A stretch of 64,000 nucleotides of DNA from Knufia peltigerae (Eukaryota > Ascomycota > Eurotiomycetes > Chaetothyriales > Trichomeriaceae). The notes beneath the pieces were generated by a model. That model had not been told where the DNA came from, did no database searches, and worked only from the letters and a program-made list of their open reading frames with translations. The DNA lies in the NCBI GenBank assembly GCA_030247855.1, contig JAPDRN010000003.1, positions 372,001 to 436,000 on the forward strand. The letters are read 5' to 3'. Positions 53,295 to 64,000 of this stretch are shown piece after piece. The position numbers and the translations under genes are program-made. Positions within the stretch are counted from its first letter, which is position 1, and every line of letters starts with the position of its first letter.

Positions 53295-55367
53295 TCAAGC
53301 CATACCAAAAACAAGATCATTAGGTGCACCGATGGCGTTGGGGTCAAACAAATCCCATCCGGCGACGTAGCCCTCGGCCGAAGCCGATCGACCGTCACTG
53401 ACACTAAATTCCTCCCAATTCAAAGAGCCCATGTCGAAAGACGGCAGGCCGTCACCGTCGAAGGAAGATCTACTCCCAAACCGTAACTTGTCCAGCTGCG
53501 ACGGGCCGGGGTACAACAGCCTCAACAACTCGGCGTCTTGGGCTGGGCCGAAGGACGACAGTGACGGGGGCCGGTTGGAAAACACCGACTCCAAGAGAGG
53601 TCCGAGCAATCTTTCGTAGACCCCGGCGTAGTTTGACACCTCGTTCCACCCCTGGGCGGCGAGGGCCAGGAAGTTCGACGTAAAGACCTTTGTCATCTCG
53701 AAGATCTGCTGGGCGCTGAAGCGAGCGGAGATGGTGTCGAATCCGTGTCTCAGACAATACAACACGACCATGCTGTTCTCCAGAACATGGTGCGCGATGA
53801 GCCACGACCGCCGGTAGAAGCCCGAGAGGATGTGGTCGCGGAGGTGCTTCGCGCTGGAACACGCCGCCTCGAAGGCCACCATGAGGCTGCGCGGCTCGGG
53901 CATGGGCACCCGCGGAGATGGACGGTGCAGGTTCGTCAGACCGTGGGCGAGGGTGAACTCCGTGAGCTCATGTCCGTCGTTGTAGTCCTCGTACCACGCC
54001 TGGAGACGACGTTCCATAAGAACGAGCCAGTCCTCCCAGCTCTGACCCGGCTCCAAAGGCTTGCCTTGGAAGTGCACCTCGACCATGGCCGACTGCAGCC
54101 GCCGGAAGTGGATCCAGCGCAGGTTGTGCGTCTTGGTCTCGCTGCCCGTGGCGTCGATGCCGGACGGGTGAATGTGTCTGTCGTCCAAGATGGAGGGGAA
54201 ATGCGCGTCGATGCTCTGGTCCGGGATGGACAGCGGCCGTTGCAAGGCAGAGCAGATCGCCCGGTCAAAGTTGTACGCGCACCAGAAAATCCGGCGGCGG
54301 AGGTCGAGCGTGAGCTGGTCGAACTGCAACGCCTCGGGGGCCTCTCGGTGTAGGCCGAGCTCGAGACACGCGCGCATCGCGGCACCTGTGAGCATCCACA
54401 CGTTCGCCAGCCGAGGGTTGATCGAGGCGTACTGTAGCACCATCAGTGTGACCTGAATGCCGGCCAGGTCCGAGGGAATCTTGGCTTTCTCGGTCAAGTG
54501 CTGGATGCCTTCTTCGAACAACGAACTCGAAAACACCATGTGCTTGGCCTCGTGGCCGGTGCGGGCGCTGCCCAAAGTGGCCGAGGTGGAGAGCATAAGG
54601 TACACGATCAGGAAATCAAAGGATGGCGCGACGGTGCGGTGTCGCTCAGGCATTTCTTGCAGGGTTTTGACGACGCGGTCCAGTTGTTGCCAGAGCGAAG
54701 GAGCGTGGAGGACGGGGAAGATGGGGTAGACTCTGGTCATGTACTTCTTGATCAGGCTTCGGACGATGGGTGTCGGTATGCTTTTGAGCATGGCACAGCT
54801 GACTTCGTTGTTCGCACGAGAAAAGGACTTTCTGCGGGCCTCCCTCGGGCTGCCTGACGCGATGGCGGTCGATGGGGTGAGACTCATGCGCACTCTTGCT
54901 ATCAGGTCCGTTATCCCAGGTCCGGTCGGGAGGATGGCGAATATCATGGCTTGGATCTCACCGCAGCTCATTATTTCGTCGCGAGAGGTGTCTTTGGTAG
55001 TGGCTGAAGCCGGCGGGATGTCGACCAACATTTTCGGCGTCTCGTCAAGTTTCGGGAGATCGAGAATCGACAGGCCGTTCTCCTCCAGAGGGATACCATC
55101 GTTGGTCGGCATCCCAGCGAGAATGTCCGAGGCATTGAGTTCCTCGAGGTGACCATTTCGAGCAAGTTCACTTTCTACCTTGGCGATTTCCGACTCGAGA
55201 TGTTGGACGATACTTCGTGGGATGTTTGGATCTTGATCTTTCGAACTGAAGCCAGTACATTCTGATTTCGCGGCTATGCATTGGCCGCATGGAATGGCGC
55301 GATCACACTTGATCTTCCGGCGGCGACATCGCGCGCACGACAAGACAGAGCGACGACATTCGGCCAT
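53295..55367 (-). CDS. Zn2Cys6 transcription factor with fungal_trans domain (minus member of pair)
   Basis: Intronless, 690 residues. Zinc cluster at the extreme N-terminus: Cys 11, 14, 21, 27, 30, 37, so CX2CX6CX5CX2CX6C, with the basic RRRKIKCD loop. A short coiled-coil-like linker (IVQHLESEIAKVESEL, about 53-68) probably dimerises it. The middle homology region lies about 200-560: IFPVLHAPSLW, LGLHREAP, RRRIFWCAYNFDRAICSALQRPLSIPD, the usual fungal_trans core. The C-terminus is acidic/Ser-rich (SLNWEEFSVSDG), a possible activation region. It diverges from another Zn2Cys6 gene 815 bp away. The targets are unknown, and no metabolic gene cluster surrounds it. Confidence 0.92.
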   Translation of the reverse strand: MAECRRSVLSCARCRRRKIKCDRAIPCGQCIAAKSECTGFSSKDQDPNIPRSIVQHLESEIAKVESELARNGHLEELNASDILAGMPTNDGIPLEENGLSILDLPKLDETPKMLVDIPPASATTKDTSRDEIMSCGEIQAMIFAILPTGPGITDLIARVRMSLTPSTAIASGSPREARRKSFSRANNEVSCAMLKSIPTPIVRSLIKKYMTRVYPIFPVLHAPSLWQQLDRVVKTLQEMPERHRTVAPSFDFLIVYLMLSTSATLGSARTGHEAKHMVFSSSLFEEGIQHLTEKAKIPSDLAGIQVTLMVLQYASINPRLANVWMLTGAAMRACLELGLHREAPEALQFDQLTLDLRRRIFWCAYNFDRAICSALQRPLSIPDQSIDAHFPSILDDRHIHPSGIDATGSETKTHNLRWIHFRRLQSAMVEVHFQGKPLEPGQSWEDWLVLMERRLQAWYEDYNDGHELTEFTLAHGLTNLHRPSPRVPMPEPRSLMVAFEAACSSAKHLRDHILSGFYRRSWLIAHHVLENSMVVLYCLRHGFDTISARFSAQQIFEMTKVFTSNFLALAAQGWNEVSNYAGVYERLLGPLLESVFSNRPPSLSSFGPAQDAELLRLLYPGPSQLDKLRFGSRSSFDGDGLPSFDMGSLNWEEFSVSDGRSASAEGYVAGWDLFDPNAIGAPNDLVFGMA

Positions 55368-56182
55368 GATTGCTGGCTATGGTCGTTTGGTCATGACACT
55401 GCATGGATCTTGGAGGAGTTCACCTTACACATTGAATTCGACAAGGGCCGATGATGAGGTGGCGGGATGCTTGTCTCAAGGCGGAGGATGGACGACAAAA
55501 TCTGGGCCGACGAGCCTATCAGTGGCGCCTCTCAGTGAGATTGTATTGGTAATTTGGATTTCGCTGAATAGCCGGCCAGTTGGTGGAGAACAGGATGCAG
55601 ACATGCAGAGGCAGAGATAGCGAAGCTCCAGTTTAGGAAGGGGAGAATTGGGGGTGGGAGAGGCGCTATAGGCGATGCAGGGTTCGCCGTCGCAGCCTAT
55701 AGAGGGACTGATAGGGGACGGTTGGTACGAGAAACTCCGTACCTAGTACAAACCTGGGTCCATAATCCGCACTCTGTGCACACTTGACAGGGTCCGTTTA
55801 TCTGCACTCACCAGAATCCTATTACTCACATCCGTCGTCGTACACAGACTCATCACTCACTACCTCGGGCAGGCAGGTCGTTCCTTATCGCCCAGTGCCC
55901 CGCCCTCGTTGCCGCGACCGGAGACATCGTATCTCTCGTTCCTCTCTCTGTGTTTCGTCAATCCACGACGTTGCCCACCTTCTTCTCTCGGACTAATGTC
56001 CCGTCTCACATCTTCACATAATCGCAGGTCAGGTCGTGAAAGAGTGGTCATAAGGTTGTCAACAGCTGAAACCCAGAAGATTTATATACCTGGCGAGGCT
56101 GTGCCACTAAAGCGCACATGTCCTTCATCAACCTCTATTGACATTTACCCCAGATCGGACTTGGGCTGTTACAATACTCAAT
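55368..56182. promoter_or_regulatory. shared upstream region of two divergent Zn2Cys6 genes
   Basis: 815 bp with no gene. A near-match to the TACGGAGTA family in reverse (ACTCCGTA at 55734-55741) is present. Inverted CGG sites for zinc-cluster dimers are expected here, but none stands out by eye. Confidence 0.4.
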
Positions 56183-58101
56183 ATGGAGTTTGATAACACG
56201 AACATCTCCGAAGGAGATCTCACACGGCTACTACCCACTTGCCAAAGATGCCGTCGTCTGCGAAGAAAGTGCGACACGAATCTGCCAGCCTGTCGATTGT
56301 GTCAGAAGGGAAAGGCTGAGTGTACCTTTTTTGACCACGCGCTGCAGCAAACATTGCCTCGAAGGTGTGTTGGAAGAACCCGACCGACGTTGAGAGGCTG
56401 CCACTGACTTCCCACGGTAGCTATGTCCATTCCCTGTTGAATCGTTTGAGTCGACTACGGTCCGTACAAGCGACGGTGAATGGATCTGCGGAACCGCTGG
56501 ACACATTCCACATTGGCCATCACGAACACACGACTTCTACAACTTCATCACACCTTGACAATCAACCTCAACAATGGGGTACATATACCAGCGACCTATC
56601 CTTCGACAAGCATTTTATAATCGATCATGCCAATCCCACTTGTTGGCAGTTTCTAGGCAGCAGTTCCCCGTATGCTTTGGTGGTTGAGGTGCTTGTCCAC
56701 GCTCAGGCAAAACTCGGCCCAATGGTTCATAATCCAGATTATGCCGGGCCTGAATTTTGGCTGAATGCTCAAAGCACAGAGGTTGCAGAGCCGGTGCAGC
56801 CACGGGCGACACCATCTCGGTCAGAGATTGAAATGTTGGTCGACTTGTACATGACAACCACCAATGTTATGACGGCTTTCTTCGACCCCGATGACATTGC
56901 GCTCGAGGTTGATACCTATTTACGCCACCACGGAACGGCAGTAAAGTACCTCACTGGCAAGGATGCCCACCAGTTCTTCCGTGTCTCTATGATTTGCGCT
57001 ATCGCCTCAGCAAACAAGGCAAGACACCATTCGGCCTATGATACCGAGTCAATGGCTTATTATTCGGAGGCGTTGCAGTGTGTGGAAGAAGTCACTTCAG
57101 ATGTATCTGTGGACGCACTGCAGGCTTTGTTACTGCTCATATCTTTCGGCGTCTTTCATCCCAGAAAAGGTGATATCTGGAAACTGTTGGACTTCGCATG
57201 CCGGTTGAGCGTGGAACTAAACTTCCACACCGAGCCCAATGATGACTACGAAGATGAAAAGAGCAAAAAGAGACGCAGGTCTATATTCTGGGGCTTGTAT
57301 TGTATCGAAAGATCAATTGCGCAACACCTTGGACGACCATCAGATCTGACCGAAGAGATCATCACAGCAGAATATCCAGCCACCTTGACAGAGTCCACGA
57401 CTGCGGATTCCTCGTCATTCCAATTGATTCTGACCTCGCATTTCTACCGTCTGATCTATCTCCGCTCCGAAATCTTTCGAGAGCTCTACTTACCAGCTCT
57501 AGCCCCTAATTTATCGCGTCTGTGGTATGAACAAAGTCTGGAACAGATTCTGTCATGGAGACGAGAACTACATTTTCTCGACTCGTCAATTGGTATGGGT
57601 AGTATGACATGCGAGATTAATTTCGACACTTCTATCCTGTTCCTATTCCAGCCGTTATTACTACGTGCGTTGGCAGCTACGAAGGAACCTATGCTGGCTC
57701 ACGAAATGACAGAGATCATACCTCGCGAGAGCTATCACTCTGCTGTCAAGGTGGTTGAGTTCTACAACAAAATTCTGCGTGGTGCTGAGGGTACTCCCTG
57801 GGGTATGTATCCCGTCACCATCACCTCAGCACACTACATTCATCAAGCCACAATCACCATCATGGCTCATTGTTTGCTTGCCATCGATGGACGACTGCCT
57901 GTGGTGAGTTTCTCGCGAGAACTGAGCGGGGACGCCGAAGGCCCGGTGGATTTCAATGGCATCCACGAGATCTCCGGAACGTGCTTGATCCTACTAAATA
58001 CATTGTCCAAACGATGGGCTGGCATGGTCGGCATACTGGATATCTACAAAAGCTTACAGTCAAGGGTCCTACCCATCATGATGCGGAGCGGCCTCGGTTA
58101 A
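56183..58101 (+). CDS. Zn2Cys6 transcription factor with fungal_trans domain (plus member of pair)
   Basis: Two exons, 56183-56364 and 56421-58101, with a 56-nt GT-AG intron in phase 2 whose branch region reads CTGAC; 620 residues. Zinc cluster: Cys 20, 23, 30, 37, 40, 47 (CX2CX6CX6CX2CX6C). Splicing joins it to SYVHSLLNRLSRLR, the standard post-cluster dimerisation helix, which confirms the intron. The fungal_trans core runs about 165-450, including the KKRRRSIFWGLYCIERSIAQHLGRPSDL block (split for description). The tail is not distinctive. Its gene diverges from a second Zn2Cys6 gene; divergent regulator pairs may cross-regulate. The role is not identified. Confidence 0.92.
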
Positions 58102-59882
58102 GGGACATGTGGCATCAAGGCCCATCATGGCAGCCTTTCAAGTTTCTCGTCCTCCTACAATCCGGCTGCAGGGCTTGATATTGACTCGATCTTGTCAACC
58201 TCAGTTTAGTGTGAGGAAACCAGAGATGTTACGCTTACTAGAATCTGTTGTCACACGCAGGAGAATTTTAGCAAAAGAACTGGGGATCTTCGAAATCGGT
58301 TTTCTTACGATCCACTGTGGCGTTCTCATTTGGCTGTAACTGGGGAAGACTAAGCTTCTTTGTTCAAGGGAATTGCGGTGTGTAAACATGGGTACTTTGC
58401 CAGGAATAGCCGCACAGCAGCGAGGTATTCACGAGCGATGTGATCGAGCTGGTTGTGAATACACTTTATCGAAGGCTCATCCAACAATTGGCATTTGGGC
58501 CAACAGCATGCTTTCCTTAAGCGATCAATCGCATCGTCGTTGGCTTCATTCCTGGTTCGTCAAACAGAAGACAGGCCGTCACAACTGCTTCGTCCATGGC
58601 TCCAAACGCATATCCTCGTCGACTTCCGTGCCAGGCTCCGAGGGTAATCTTGAGGACCTGTTCAATATCCAGATTATCACAAAACTTTCCTTTTACTTTG
58701 CTGGCTGAAGGCCCTCATCGATCCAAATACAAAAGGCCTCATCCACCCAGGCAGAAACGGTAGAGGATCAGGGAGAAAAACGAAGAGAATTCATAGCGTC
58801 CTCCATACAACCAAACAACTTCAGAGCACGCCCTCAGTCCGTCACTCACCTTCACATCACAGCCAAGCTCGAGTGTGATAATTGCTTCAGCGGAAGCCTT
58901 CATACACAACCAATTGAATCAGTAGAGGTTGATCCCTTTGGCGCACCATACGCATCACTGACTTGAGAAAACCAGGCTCGCTCCAAATCAAGCCATGCCC
59001 GTTTGTACACGACGCATGGCGGCCGGGGCGGAGAAGTCATTCAAGCCAAAAGTCAAACTCGTCCTCAGGAGAGCCGCCTACATCAAGCAGGAGCGGTCGT
59101 TTCCCCCAGCGGCGTGGAGGTGGAAGGGTACTAGGATTAAGTTTACCATGAACTATGGTAAACCAGTCCGGTGTGAAGTGATAGGATAAGGTAACATAGG
59201 GAGGATCGGTCAGGTGGAGGACGGTGGAGTGGACATGGCAATAAAAGCCAACTGGTACAGATGGAGGGATTGTGATAGATTGAACACCAGAAGGCTTCCA
59301 CCTGTTGCGTTGTTTTTCGTCTTGTGTCAAAGTCGCCCGTCATTAACTTGAGAAAGCAAACCTGTTTGTGGTGGTCTCATTGCCGGCCTGTCCCACCAAT
59401 ACTTTCGCGAATAGTGTGCCTCGTTCGTGGCCGTCTCATCATCATCGATGCCTTGCTTCGTGCCAGTAGAGGAAATCTTATCTTGATGATATGCATCCGA
59501 GATCTTCAACGTACCATGTTGAAGTTGTTCGGCAACGAATAAGAGATGAAGTGATGTATGCATGAGGTAAGCACCCAGAGGCCTCGGGCTCCCTGGGCGT
59601 CGGCTACTAGAGCCTGAAACGGGCACCGGTGGCCCTTACCCGTAGGTCCCTGCCTAGAAGGTTGAGATGAGGGGAATGACGAACGCCCAGAGCAGTCAGG
59701 GCACGTCCTGTACAGGACCATGTGCAGCGCAGAGCTACCGATAATCAACCCTACACTCCACTGCACTAGGTTCTTCACACCAAAAAGCTGAGGTTTTTCT
59801 TTTATCGACATCTTGTTCAACCTCGAACCAACTATTTAGTATGTGAGATTTGTCTTGGTCGGACGCACCCCGAAGCCTCGTT
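58102..59882. other. spacer upstream of the PQ-loop gene
   Basis: 1.8 kb. A basic 64-codon ATG frame (58995-59189 plus) is the only one of note and has no recognised domain. Otherwise nothing is seen. Confidence 0.45.
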
Positions 59883-60936
59883 ATGGCAGGCTTCTTGACC
59901 ACCGCTTTCACCATGCTCGCGCCCGAGTCCAGCGTACCTCTCACAACTCGCGAAGCCCTTTCCGGTATCTTTGGCTCGATCTCGCTCGCATGCTGGATTT
60001 TCCTGCTCGTGCCTCAGCTTATAGAAAACTACCGCAACGGATCGGCCGAAGCCATCAGTCTTGCCTTCATATTCGTGTGGTTCATAGGAGATATTTGCAA
60101 CCTTGCAGGAGCGCTCTGGGCCGGTCTTGTGCCCGTCGTTGTCGCAATAGGCGTCTACTTTTGCATTGCAGATGGCGTCTTGATCGCACAGTGCCTGTAC
60201 TATGGGATCAAAAACAAGAGAAGGGAGGCCAGGGCATTGTTGGCAGCGAGGCAATCGTCGGCCGGGGAACCCTCAGAAGACGAGCCGCTCCTGCGACGAG
60301 AGAGGACAAATAGCCTTACCATACCTGGCTCGAGGGAACGACGGAGACGGAGCAGTGCGAGCTTGAGACGCCGTCCAAGTAGTAGCGCTCAAGACGACCA
60401 TCTCGCCAAGATCCTCGAAGAAAGCGACGACTCGGGCACCAGGTTGTGGTTCAAGAATGTCATGAGCGTTCTGGCGATTGTGGTCGTCGGCGCAGCGGGC
60501 TGGGCACTCGCGTACGAGTCGGGAGCGTGGAAGCCCAGTCCTACGTCGGCCGATACTGAAACGCAAAAGATGGCAGCTGGTGCTCAAATCTTGGGCTATG
60601 CGAGTGCCGTGGCATATCTGGGTGCAAGGATACCGCAAATCGTCAAGAATGCAAGGGACAAGAGCTGCGAAGGCGAGTCTTTATCACAGCCCGTGTATTC
60701 CAGCGTGCTAACAGTCTGTTATAGGGCTATCGCTGTTATTCTTCATCCTGTCGTTGATGGGCAACCTTACGTATGGCGCAGGCATTCTCTGTCACTCGAC
60801 GCAGCACGAGTATGTCATGAAGAACCTGCCGTGGCTGATTGGTAGTTTGGGCACGATGGTGGAAGACGTGACCATCTTTGCGCAGTTCCACATGTACGCT
60901 CCTAAGGACGGAGCGCATGAGGAAGCTGTGGTTTGA
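59883..60936 (+). CDS. PQ-loop vacuolar amino-acid transporter (Ypq/PQLC2-like)
   Basis: Two exons, 59883-60672 and 60725-60936, separated by a 52-nt intron with a GC donor (AAG|gcgagt) and TATAG acceptor; 333 residues. Seven membrane segments. Both PQ motifs are present: LVPQLIENYRNGSAEAIS in the first repeat and RIPQIVKNARDKSCEGLS in the second, the latter created exactly by the GC-AG splice. The helix GNLTYGAGILCHS and the ending NLPWLIGSLGTMVEDVTIFAQF are family-typical. A loop of about 90 residues between repeats is Arg/Ser-rich, with a DEPLLRR dileucine-type vacuolar sorting signal. Relatives export cationic amino acids from the vacuole or lysosome. Without splicing the frame would continue into unrelated sequence (EGESLSQPVYS), so the GC-AG intron is strongly supported. 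Confidence 0.93.
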
Positions 60937-62125
60937 GAGCTAGTCGTTTGTTTTGCAATGCTACATTTTGGTTTGCCTGAAATTGATGTCTCGATAATGG
61001 AAGAGCCGACACGAGATCATCTACGAAATTGGTCACCTATCTGGAACAGTACGAGTATACAGTATCACGAGGTGCATGTCTAAAAAGTCGAATGTCGAGA
61101 AATATGTCGCAACAATCTGAGTAAGACAGCATGTGGATTTTGTCAAATGTTTTTTAAGGCTCCTCCGGCTGACCGAGAGATATGAATGTTGATTCTGATC
61201 GAAACTTGAGAGCGTGACATTCTGTGCTTATGGAGAGCCTCAGATGATGGTAGTCAGGACCCGGGGCGCTTCTAAGCCTGCCTAGGTACATAAAGTCGTA
61301 TGGCCACATCTCGTACGGTCGGATGGTGAGGTCGTAGTTGTGCTGCCACCGGTTGTACAAAGTAGTGCACGCAATTTTCGACTCATTAATTGTATAGGGT
61401 TGCATTGCGCACGGCCGACGTCACTTGTAACGAATGGCTGAGAGGGAAATGCAAAGATCTTCATCAAGTTGAAACTGGACGGTTGTGAGATCAGCACGTG
61501 ATCGACTTTTTAGTGAGACAGTCAAGTGCCAATCTACGGGCCCTGACGGAGAATTAATTGCGGCGGTGAAAATCTCGCCGGGAGCAGGCGGAGGCGCTGC
61601 TTAAACAAATAGTACAGGGTGCAGTGGGTTGCCTCCGTACAGTCGGGGGGACACAATAGGTACCTTTATTAGTCCCCAACACCACCTGCAACACCCAAGC
61701 AAAGGCCGCGAGTACAAGCCAACCAGCAGCCTGAACTAAACCCGAAATCACTCACACCAACGCTGCTGTAGGCTGTGTACCTTGTTTTTCTCTTCTCGCT
61801 TCTGTTCCTCACGCAACCTTGCTTTTCTCAACCAATCCACCATCCCATTCATCATCTTTCTATTCCTTCTCGCTTCTCTTTGTCTTCATTGTCTCATCTT
61901 CTTTTGTACCAATCCATCTGCTTCCAAAACCCTTTCTTGCCCTCTTGCGGCCAATTTCGACACATCTGAGCACCGCCATTGGTTCTTCGTTCACCTCGAC
62001 CTGACAACGCTCGCTTCACTGCACGTCTTTGTTTCTCCAAGCGAAAGCGACGAACTGCAGCCCCGATCAAAATCAAGCCACAGGCTTTACTTGCCTCATA
62101 TCCTCGTTCCCTCGAATCTGTCAAG
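60937..62125. other. spacer upstream of the Ser/Thr-rich protein gene
   Basis: 1.2 kb. It contains a CACGTG at 61495-61500 and, from 61780 to 62000, a long CT-rich plus strand typical of a fungal promoter/5' UTR preceding a strongly expressed gene. No gene supported. Confidence 0.5.
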
Positions 62126-62926
62126 ATGCAGAAGATATTCTTGCTCCTCTTCTCGATCCTGTTCGTGTCGTGCGTTTCTGCCGACGCCCTCGACGATGCA
62201 ATTGCACTTTTCAAACGTCAAAGTGTCCCATTGTCCACGGGCGGCAGCGATTCTGCGAGCGCATCTTCGTCATCGTCGAGTGATAGTGCCCCCAGCAGCA
62301 CGACCCCATCCAGCTCTCCTCCGTCCAGTTCAGCCTCGGTCACTGATGTTTCGTCAACCATTACAAGAAGTGCCAGTCCCACAACTTCGACTACCGTCAT
62401 CGAGACAACCTCGACATTCACACCCTCAAGCTCTTCGCGAGTCACCGAAAGCTCCTCCCAAGCACCGTTGACCTCTTCGAGCACCTCGTCTGCTTCCAGG
62501 ACGCTGATCACGACCGAATCTTTCTCGGAAGTCGTCACCACAATCACAAGTGTCAAAGGAGGAAGCACTATGCACGTCACGAGCACAGGCAGTAGTGCTG
62601 TCCCTGTCACCACAAGTGTCGACCCTGCATCCTTGACAAACGGTGGTAATAGCAGTGGTGGCAGCTCCGGATTGAGCTCTACGGCTAAGAAAACCATTGG
62701 TGGCGTTGTTGGAGGCGTGGGTGGTGCTTTGCTTCTCGCCGGACTTGCCTACACTGCCTGGCGCATCTGGGGCAAGAAGAAGAACCTCCACGATGATGAT
62801 CTCTACGATCCCAATGTCAACCAAGACAAGCTGAGTGCCACCACCGGATCCGACAGCACGCCATTCCAACGAACTCTGGATCAATACCACTCTCCTGGAC
62901 CTGTCAACACGGCTTCCAACTTTTAA
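62126..62926 (+). CDS. Ser/Thr-rich single-pass membrane protein, Mid2/WSC-like layout
   Basis: Intronless, 266 residues. Signal peptide about 1-19 (MQKIFLLLFSILFVSCVSA). A Lys-Arg site (LFKRQ) near 30 could be cut by a kexin. An extracellular Ser/Thr/Pro-rich stretch of about 165 residues is a likely O-mannosylation region. One membrane helix lies about 197-217 (KKTIGGVVGGVGGALLLAGLAYTAW), followed by a basic stop-transfer IWGKKK and an acidic cytosolic tail (DDDLYDPN). No WSC cysteines or other domain is seen, so cell-wall stress sensing is inferred from layout alone. The ATG is the first that supplies a signal peptide; an upstream extension has no ATG giving one. Confidence 0.85.
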   Translation: MQKIFLLLFSILFVSCVSADALDDAIALFKRQSVPLSTGGSDSASASSSSSSDSAPSSTTPSSSPPSSSASVTDVSSTITRSASPTTSTTVIETTSTFTPSSSSRVTESSSQAPLTSSSTSSASRTLITTESFSEVVTTITSVKGGSTMHVTSTGSSAVPVTTSVDPASLTNGGNSSGGSSGLSSTAKKTIGGVVGGVGGALLLAGLAYTAWRIWGKKKNLHDDDLYDPNVNQDKLSATTGSDSTPFQRTLDQYHSPGPVNTASNF

Positions 62927-63668
62927 CACCACCCATCCAGGGCAGCAGTGTCGGTCATCGACCATTACGATCGTCACGAATCTTGTTCTGTATTTAGCGA
63001 AAAGGGACGACATCAAAAATTGTCGCCCTTCCCGGCGCGAGAGCAGGCGTTGCACCTAGGAAGTGGGTCAATTATTGCGAACGGAACTTCATTGTCAAAG
63101 TATTAAACTGAGCGTAATTAGTGCTATTGCACAACTCAAACTGCCAGTCCTTTCCACTGTGTCAGTTGTAAATATGGATATTGCCTTGAATGGAGTGAGG
63201 TGAATTGGCTAAATAGAGAACAAAAAATGAATCAAATTGTTGAAATCAGATCCTTCGCTTTTGCCTTGTACCTTGCATGACGGCACGCCTGGATGCTTTG
63301 TCTCCGGCTTCAAGCAAGGAATATACGAGAGATCGCTACTGTAGGTACCTACATAATAGTCGTATAGATATGCTAGGGTGCCAGTTGTCAGCCACTTGAT
63401 TGAGTTGAATGACAAAATGCGATTAGAAGGGTTTAGCTCGGTATCGGGCGCGTCGCCTTAAAACCGGTCGCGCCTTGCTCGCGTCATATCGAGAGCGTCC
63501 GAGCACTCGAGTCCTCGATTCTACTACTCTCTGACCACTTACTGACTTGATCACAATCGCTTTCAATCTTTGCTCACCTAGAGTTGCAGCCCTTCTAATT
63601 GCCTGGTTACTTGCTGGATTACACAAGTCGACAACCATTCCCAGCACCAGGAAAGCGAGAAGTGTGCA
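62927..63668. other. spacer before the right-edge gene
   Basis: Head-to-tail spacing of 742 bp. Contains a GC-rich patch with GCGCGTCGCC near 63447. No gene supported. Confidence 0.45.
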
Positions 63669-64000
63669 ATGTTTTCTCAACCTACGCCACAGTTTAGTCC
63701 CTTCTTCGCCGCCAATCGTCCGCAGCCTCACCTTTATACACCGGTCACCCCGTCGCCGCTTCGGACGTCGAGGAATGCGAATCTCATGCCTACCAGCCCT
63801 GAACGCAAGGGCGGAGGTTCCTCCCCGTTGAGGTTCGGAAGCTCACCTCTGGGGAAATTCGCTGCTGCCGATGAGCAGGATGAAAACTCCACATCTAATC
63901 GCCTGTCCGGATTCTATCTGCAGAAGACCCCGGAAGCGTCGAAACAATACGCAAGTACGACTGTGGGTGCTGGTGTATTGGCCACCCCCCCAGACTCCTC
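63669..64000 (+). CDS. 5' end of an unrecognised gene, cut by the window edge
   Basis: From the ATG at 63669 the frame stays open to the last base (110 full codons). The visible part is Pro/Ser-rich and probably disordered: MFSQPTPQFSPFFAANRPQP at the start, several Ser-Pro and Thr-Pro sites (TPVTPSPLR, PTSPER, SSPLRFGSSPLG), then QKTPEAS and ATPPDS. Such Ser/Thr-Pro clusters suit a kinase-regulated nuclear or cytoskeletal protein, but no domain is visible and no function is assigned. An intron in the missing part is possible. Confidence 0.65.
   Translation, partial: MFSQPTPQFSPFFAANRPQPHLYTPVTPSPLRTSRNANLMPTSPERKGGGSSPLRFGSSPLGKFAAADEQDENSTSNRLSGFYLQKTPEASKQYASTTVGAGVLATPPDS

Noticed and set aside
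58995..59189. 64-codon basic open frame with ATG upstream of the PQ-loop gene
   Set aside because: Too short and without recognised similarity; could be a micro-protein, but nothing in the sequence supports it beyond an ATG and a stop.
1..64000. CRISPR arrays, bacterial operons, secondary-metabolite core genes or intact transposons
   Set aside because: No direct-repeat arrays, no PKS/NRPS/terpene core signatures and no transposase or reverse transcriptase frames were seen on either strand.

Overview
The window is nuclear DNA of a filamentous ascomycete (Pezizomycotina). This is shown by spliceosomal introns of about 50-90 nt with GT-AG borders and CTGAC-like branch sites, by three Zn2Cys6-class or fungal_trans regulators and a Yap/Pap1-type bZIP, and by fungal housekeeping proteins (Hsp78, Swc4, Ima1, Alg14, Mrpl40, Ypq-type PQ-loop). 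Placement in Eurotiomycetes (for example Chaetothyriales, the black yeasts) is only an inference from style; no marker in the window proves it. I use ATG starts only.

Layout. 0-10 kb is a transport and membrane block: a sodium:neurotransmitter-type symporter, a PI-PLC X-domain protein, and a divergent pair made of a Ctr copper transporter (minus) and a seven-exon metalloreductase (plus). The promoter these two share carries three exact CTTGCTCA copper-response-like octamers. 10.6-11.8 kb holds the broken remains of what looks like a DUF3435-type tyrosine recombinase. 12.6-16.2 kb holds the mitochondrial disaggregase HSP78, flanked by an intact initiator tRNA-Met gene and, 3.4 kb away on the other strand, a copy of the same tRNA cut off after the T-loop. 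18.6-19.6 kb is a three-exon bZIP factor.

19.6-25.7 kb is gene-poor. 25.7-38 kb is dense housekeeping: BCKDH E2, SWC4, a p24 cargo receptor, the inner nuclear membrane protein Ima1, ALG14, and the mitochondrial ribosomal protein uL24m. 38.8-42.6 kb is a large CaMKK/Ssp1-like kinase. A second gene-poor stretch of 5.9 kb follows (42.6-48.5 kb). 48.5-58.1 kb carries a C-terminal-domain-only transcription factor, a lipoate-protein ligase and a divergent pair of Zn2Cys6 factors. The end has a PQ-loop vacuolar transporter with a GC-AG intron, a secreted or anchored Ser/Thr-rich sensor-like protein, and the 5' end of an unrecognised gene running off the edge.

Functional links. The Ctr transporter and the metalloreductase form a reduce-then-import copper/iron unit that probably answers to one copper-sensing regulator. 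The lipoate ligase is of the family that can supply the lipoyl group carried by the BCKDH E2 encoded 24 kb away. HSP78, E2, uL24m and the lipoate ligase are all expected in mitochondria; this looks like chance clustering, not an operon-like unit. No secondary-metabolite cluster, CRISPR array or intact transposon is visible.
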